7,218 bases of DNA from Candidatus Krumholzibacteriia bacterium (GTDB lineage Bacteria > Krumholzibacteriota > Krumholzibacteriia > LZORAL124-64-63): contig DAOWLV010000155.1 in NCBI GenBank assembly GCA_030643455.1, forward strand, positions 1 through 7,218, given 5' to 3'. The position numbers were made by a program, and so were the translations under genes. Shown here one piece after another: positions 5,941 through 7,218 of this stretch; positions within the stretch are counted from its first letter, which is position 1; every line of letters starts with the position of its first letter. The notes under the pieces are model-generated. The model made no database searches. It saw only the letters and a program-made list of their open reading frames with translations, and was not told where the DNA came from.

Positions 5941-7218
5941 CGGTCACAGGGGCTCCGTCCACCAATTCCTTCCTGTTCATGGATCCGGTCGCAGGTTTCC
6001 ATCACCTGGTCGATACCGAACCTGATTGTCATTGTGATACAGCTGTACATATAGGGCTGAACATCGGTGGAATCGGGATCCTGGATCAAGATATTGATGC
6101 ATACCTTGTCCAGGGTCTCCAATGCACCGACGACCTCTTCGGGTGCGAAACCCTGTTCGAGTCTTCTTTCAGCCAGATCGCGGCAGTAGGACATGAAATC
6201 GATCTTCATCCGCGTCCGGATGGCATTGAACAGGTTACGCAAGACCAGGCGGTGGTTCCACAACTGCTCTTTGTCAGGCACGTTCTGGTAACTAGGGAAT
6301 TTATCCCTCAGGGCGAGGATGTTGGCCTCGATGATCTCTTCCTTATGTTTCACCAGCAACGAATGAATCTTCAGGTTGGGACGGAACCGCACCATCTTCA
6401 TGGCGTCCCGGTTGCGGCGTGTCCATTCGATCCGGTCGTACTTGAAGTTTTCGATCAGGAAGGGAAGACGGTACAGAACCTCCAATCGCCGCCGGGGGAA
6501 CCAGTTCAGGCGCTCCCGGGTCCGGGATGCGTCGACGACCAGTTCCTTGTCGACGTACTTGGCCATCCAGGGGCGTTCGAAGGGTTTTTCGTCGAGGAAT
6601 CTGCCGACCAGGCACTGCGCCATGATGCCGGGTCTGATCAGGGGTTTGGGCATGTGGAACGACGGCTTGGCGTTGTCGAAATAATACTGGGTGGCCTCGA
6701 TGAAGAGCTGCTCGTGGGAAACGGCGCCGTCGGGGCTGGCGATCAGTATCTCTCCGTCGGCCAGGTCCTCGTGGCAGGCGAGGACCCGGATCAGGAAACC
6801 CACCACGTCGTTGACGTGAAGGTACGGGATGGCGGAATTTCCCCGGCCTCCGAGAATGCGCCGGTTCCAGGCCCGTGAGAGCCAGGTGCGCAGGAACATG
6901 TACAAGGGAGGGTATTCGCACCAGTCCGAAAAAAGGGCAGCGAACCTCACGATGACGGACGGGAAGTCGTCGCTGTATTCAGCGAGCATGGCCTCGCCGA
7001 TCGCCTTGGTCTTGGCGTAGACATGGTCTCCGTCAGGAGGGGTGGACTCGGTCAGGGCCGCACCCGGGGGGGGGAAAGCGCAGGCGGCCACCGAACTCGA
7101 GAAGAAAAAACGGCGTGGTTTCAGTTCCCGGCAGAGTTCCAGAACGTTGCGCAGGCCCTCGACGTTGGTGCGGTAGTATTCGGGGTCGTTTTCACCGGTG
7201 AAATCGTAATGGGCCGCC
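5928..7218 (-). CDS. NAD-dependent epimerase/dehydratase-like (extended SDR) protein with C-terminal helical domain, 5'-partial
   Basis: The gene is read leftwards and its N-terminus, including the Rossmann glycine motif, is beyond the right edge. The frame stays open to 7217, adding 42 residues (from AAHYDFTGENDPEYYRTN) before a GTG at 7091 that is internal. Counting from 7217: NVEGLRNVLELC (18-29), a core strand with FFFSSSVAA (37-45, catalytic Ser), then YAKTK (67-71), the SDR Tyr-x-x-x-Lys pair, and the VIVRFAALF and PYLHVNDVV segments typical of extended SDRs such as sugar-nucleotide epimerases. The SDR part ends near residue 260. A further ~130-170 residues follow, helical and charged (KHKEEIIEANILALRDKF onward), which ordinary ~320-residue epimerases lack. 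It vaguely resembles the RsbRD-type N-terminal sensor domain. A run of nine C (7066-7074, coding strand) encodes a Pro stretch and the frame is intact across it. The substrate is unknown. It converges on the hydrogenase operon and is probably functionally unrelated. Confidence 0.88.
   Translation of the reverse strand, partial: AAHYDFTGENDPEYYRTNVEGLRNVLELCRELKPRRFFFSSSVAACAFPPPGAALTESTPPDGDHVYAKTKAIGEAMLAEYSDDFPSVIVRFAALFSDWCEYPPLYMFLRTWLSRAWNRRILGGRGNSAIPYLHVNDVVGFLIRVLACHEDLADGEILIASPDGAVSHEQLFIEATQYYFDNAKPSFHMPKPLIRPGIMAQCLVGRFLDEKPFERPWMAKYVDKELVVDASRTRERLNWFPRRRLEVLYRLPFLIENFKYDRIEWTRRNRDAMKMVRFRPNLKIHSLLVKHKEEIIEANILALRDKFPSYQNVPDKEQLWNHRLVLRNLFNAIRTRMKIDFMSYCRDLAERRLEQGFAPEEVVGALETLDKVCINILIQDPDSTDVQPYMYSCITMTIRFGIDQVMETCDRIHEQEGIGGRSPCDRKQG

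Noticed and set aside
5979..6878. Plus-strand open frame opposite the epimerase-like gene
   Set aside because: The minus strand carries the SDR motifs; the opposite frame has no motif and no convincing ribosome site.

Overview
The window is GC-rich (about 60% by eye) and looks like a Gram-negative bacterial chromosome. It encodes Tat-exported, membrane-anchored hydrogenase subunits of the kind common in anaerobic or facultative respirers. Gene order and motifs resemble Hyb-type (group 1c) [NiFe] uptake hydrogenases of deltaproteobacteria-like lineages and enterobacteria. The exact taxon cannot be fixed from the sequence.

Layout. Positions 1-4823 carry four tightly packed plus-strand genes: the small subunit (its 5' end lies outside the window), a Tat-exported protein with four [4Fe-4S] clusters (HybA), a NrfD-family membrane subunit (HybB) and the NiFe large subunit (HybC). 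Gaps are 3 and 9 bases, and hybA and hybB overlap by 4 bases. A 144-base intergenic space follows, almost filled by a very long, nearly perfect inverted repeat (4833-4934). Next come a TTG-initiated HybD-type maturation endopeptidase (4968-5516) and an unrecognised 130-residue membrane protein (5529-5921), still in the same direction. The last 1.3 kb is on the minus strand and converges on the operon with only 6 bases between stop codons. It encodes the C-terminal part of an extended-SDR NAD-dependent epimerase/dehydratase-like protein with an extra helical C-terminal domain.

How the genes work together. The small and large subunits form the H2-splitting heterodimer. HybD trims the last 15 residues of the large subunit once nickel is inserted. 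The dimer is exported by the Tat signal of the small subunit. Electrons would pass through the small-subunit clusters to HybA and then through HybB to the quinone pool. The proximal cluster has the standard four cysteines, so this is predicted to be an ordinary oxygen-sensitive enzyme. The hyp genes for NiFe cofactor assembly, and hybE/F/G equivalents, are not in the window.

The least explained parts are the 102-base palindrome between hybC and hybD, the small membrane protein closing the operon, and the C-terminal extension of the SDR protein.
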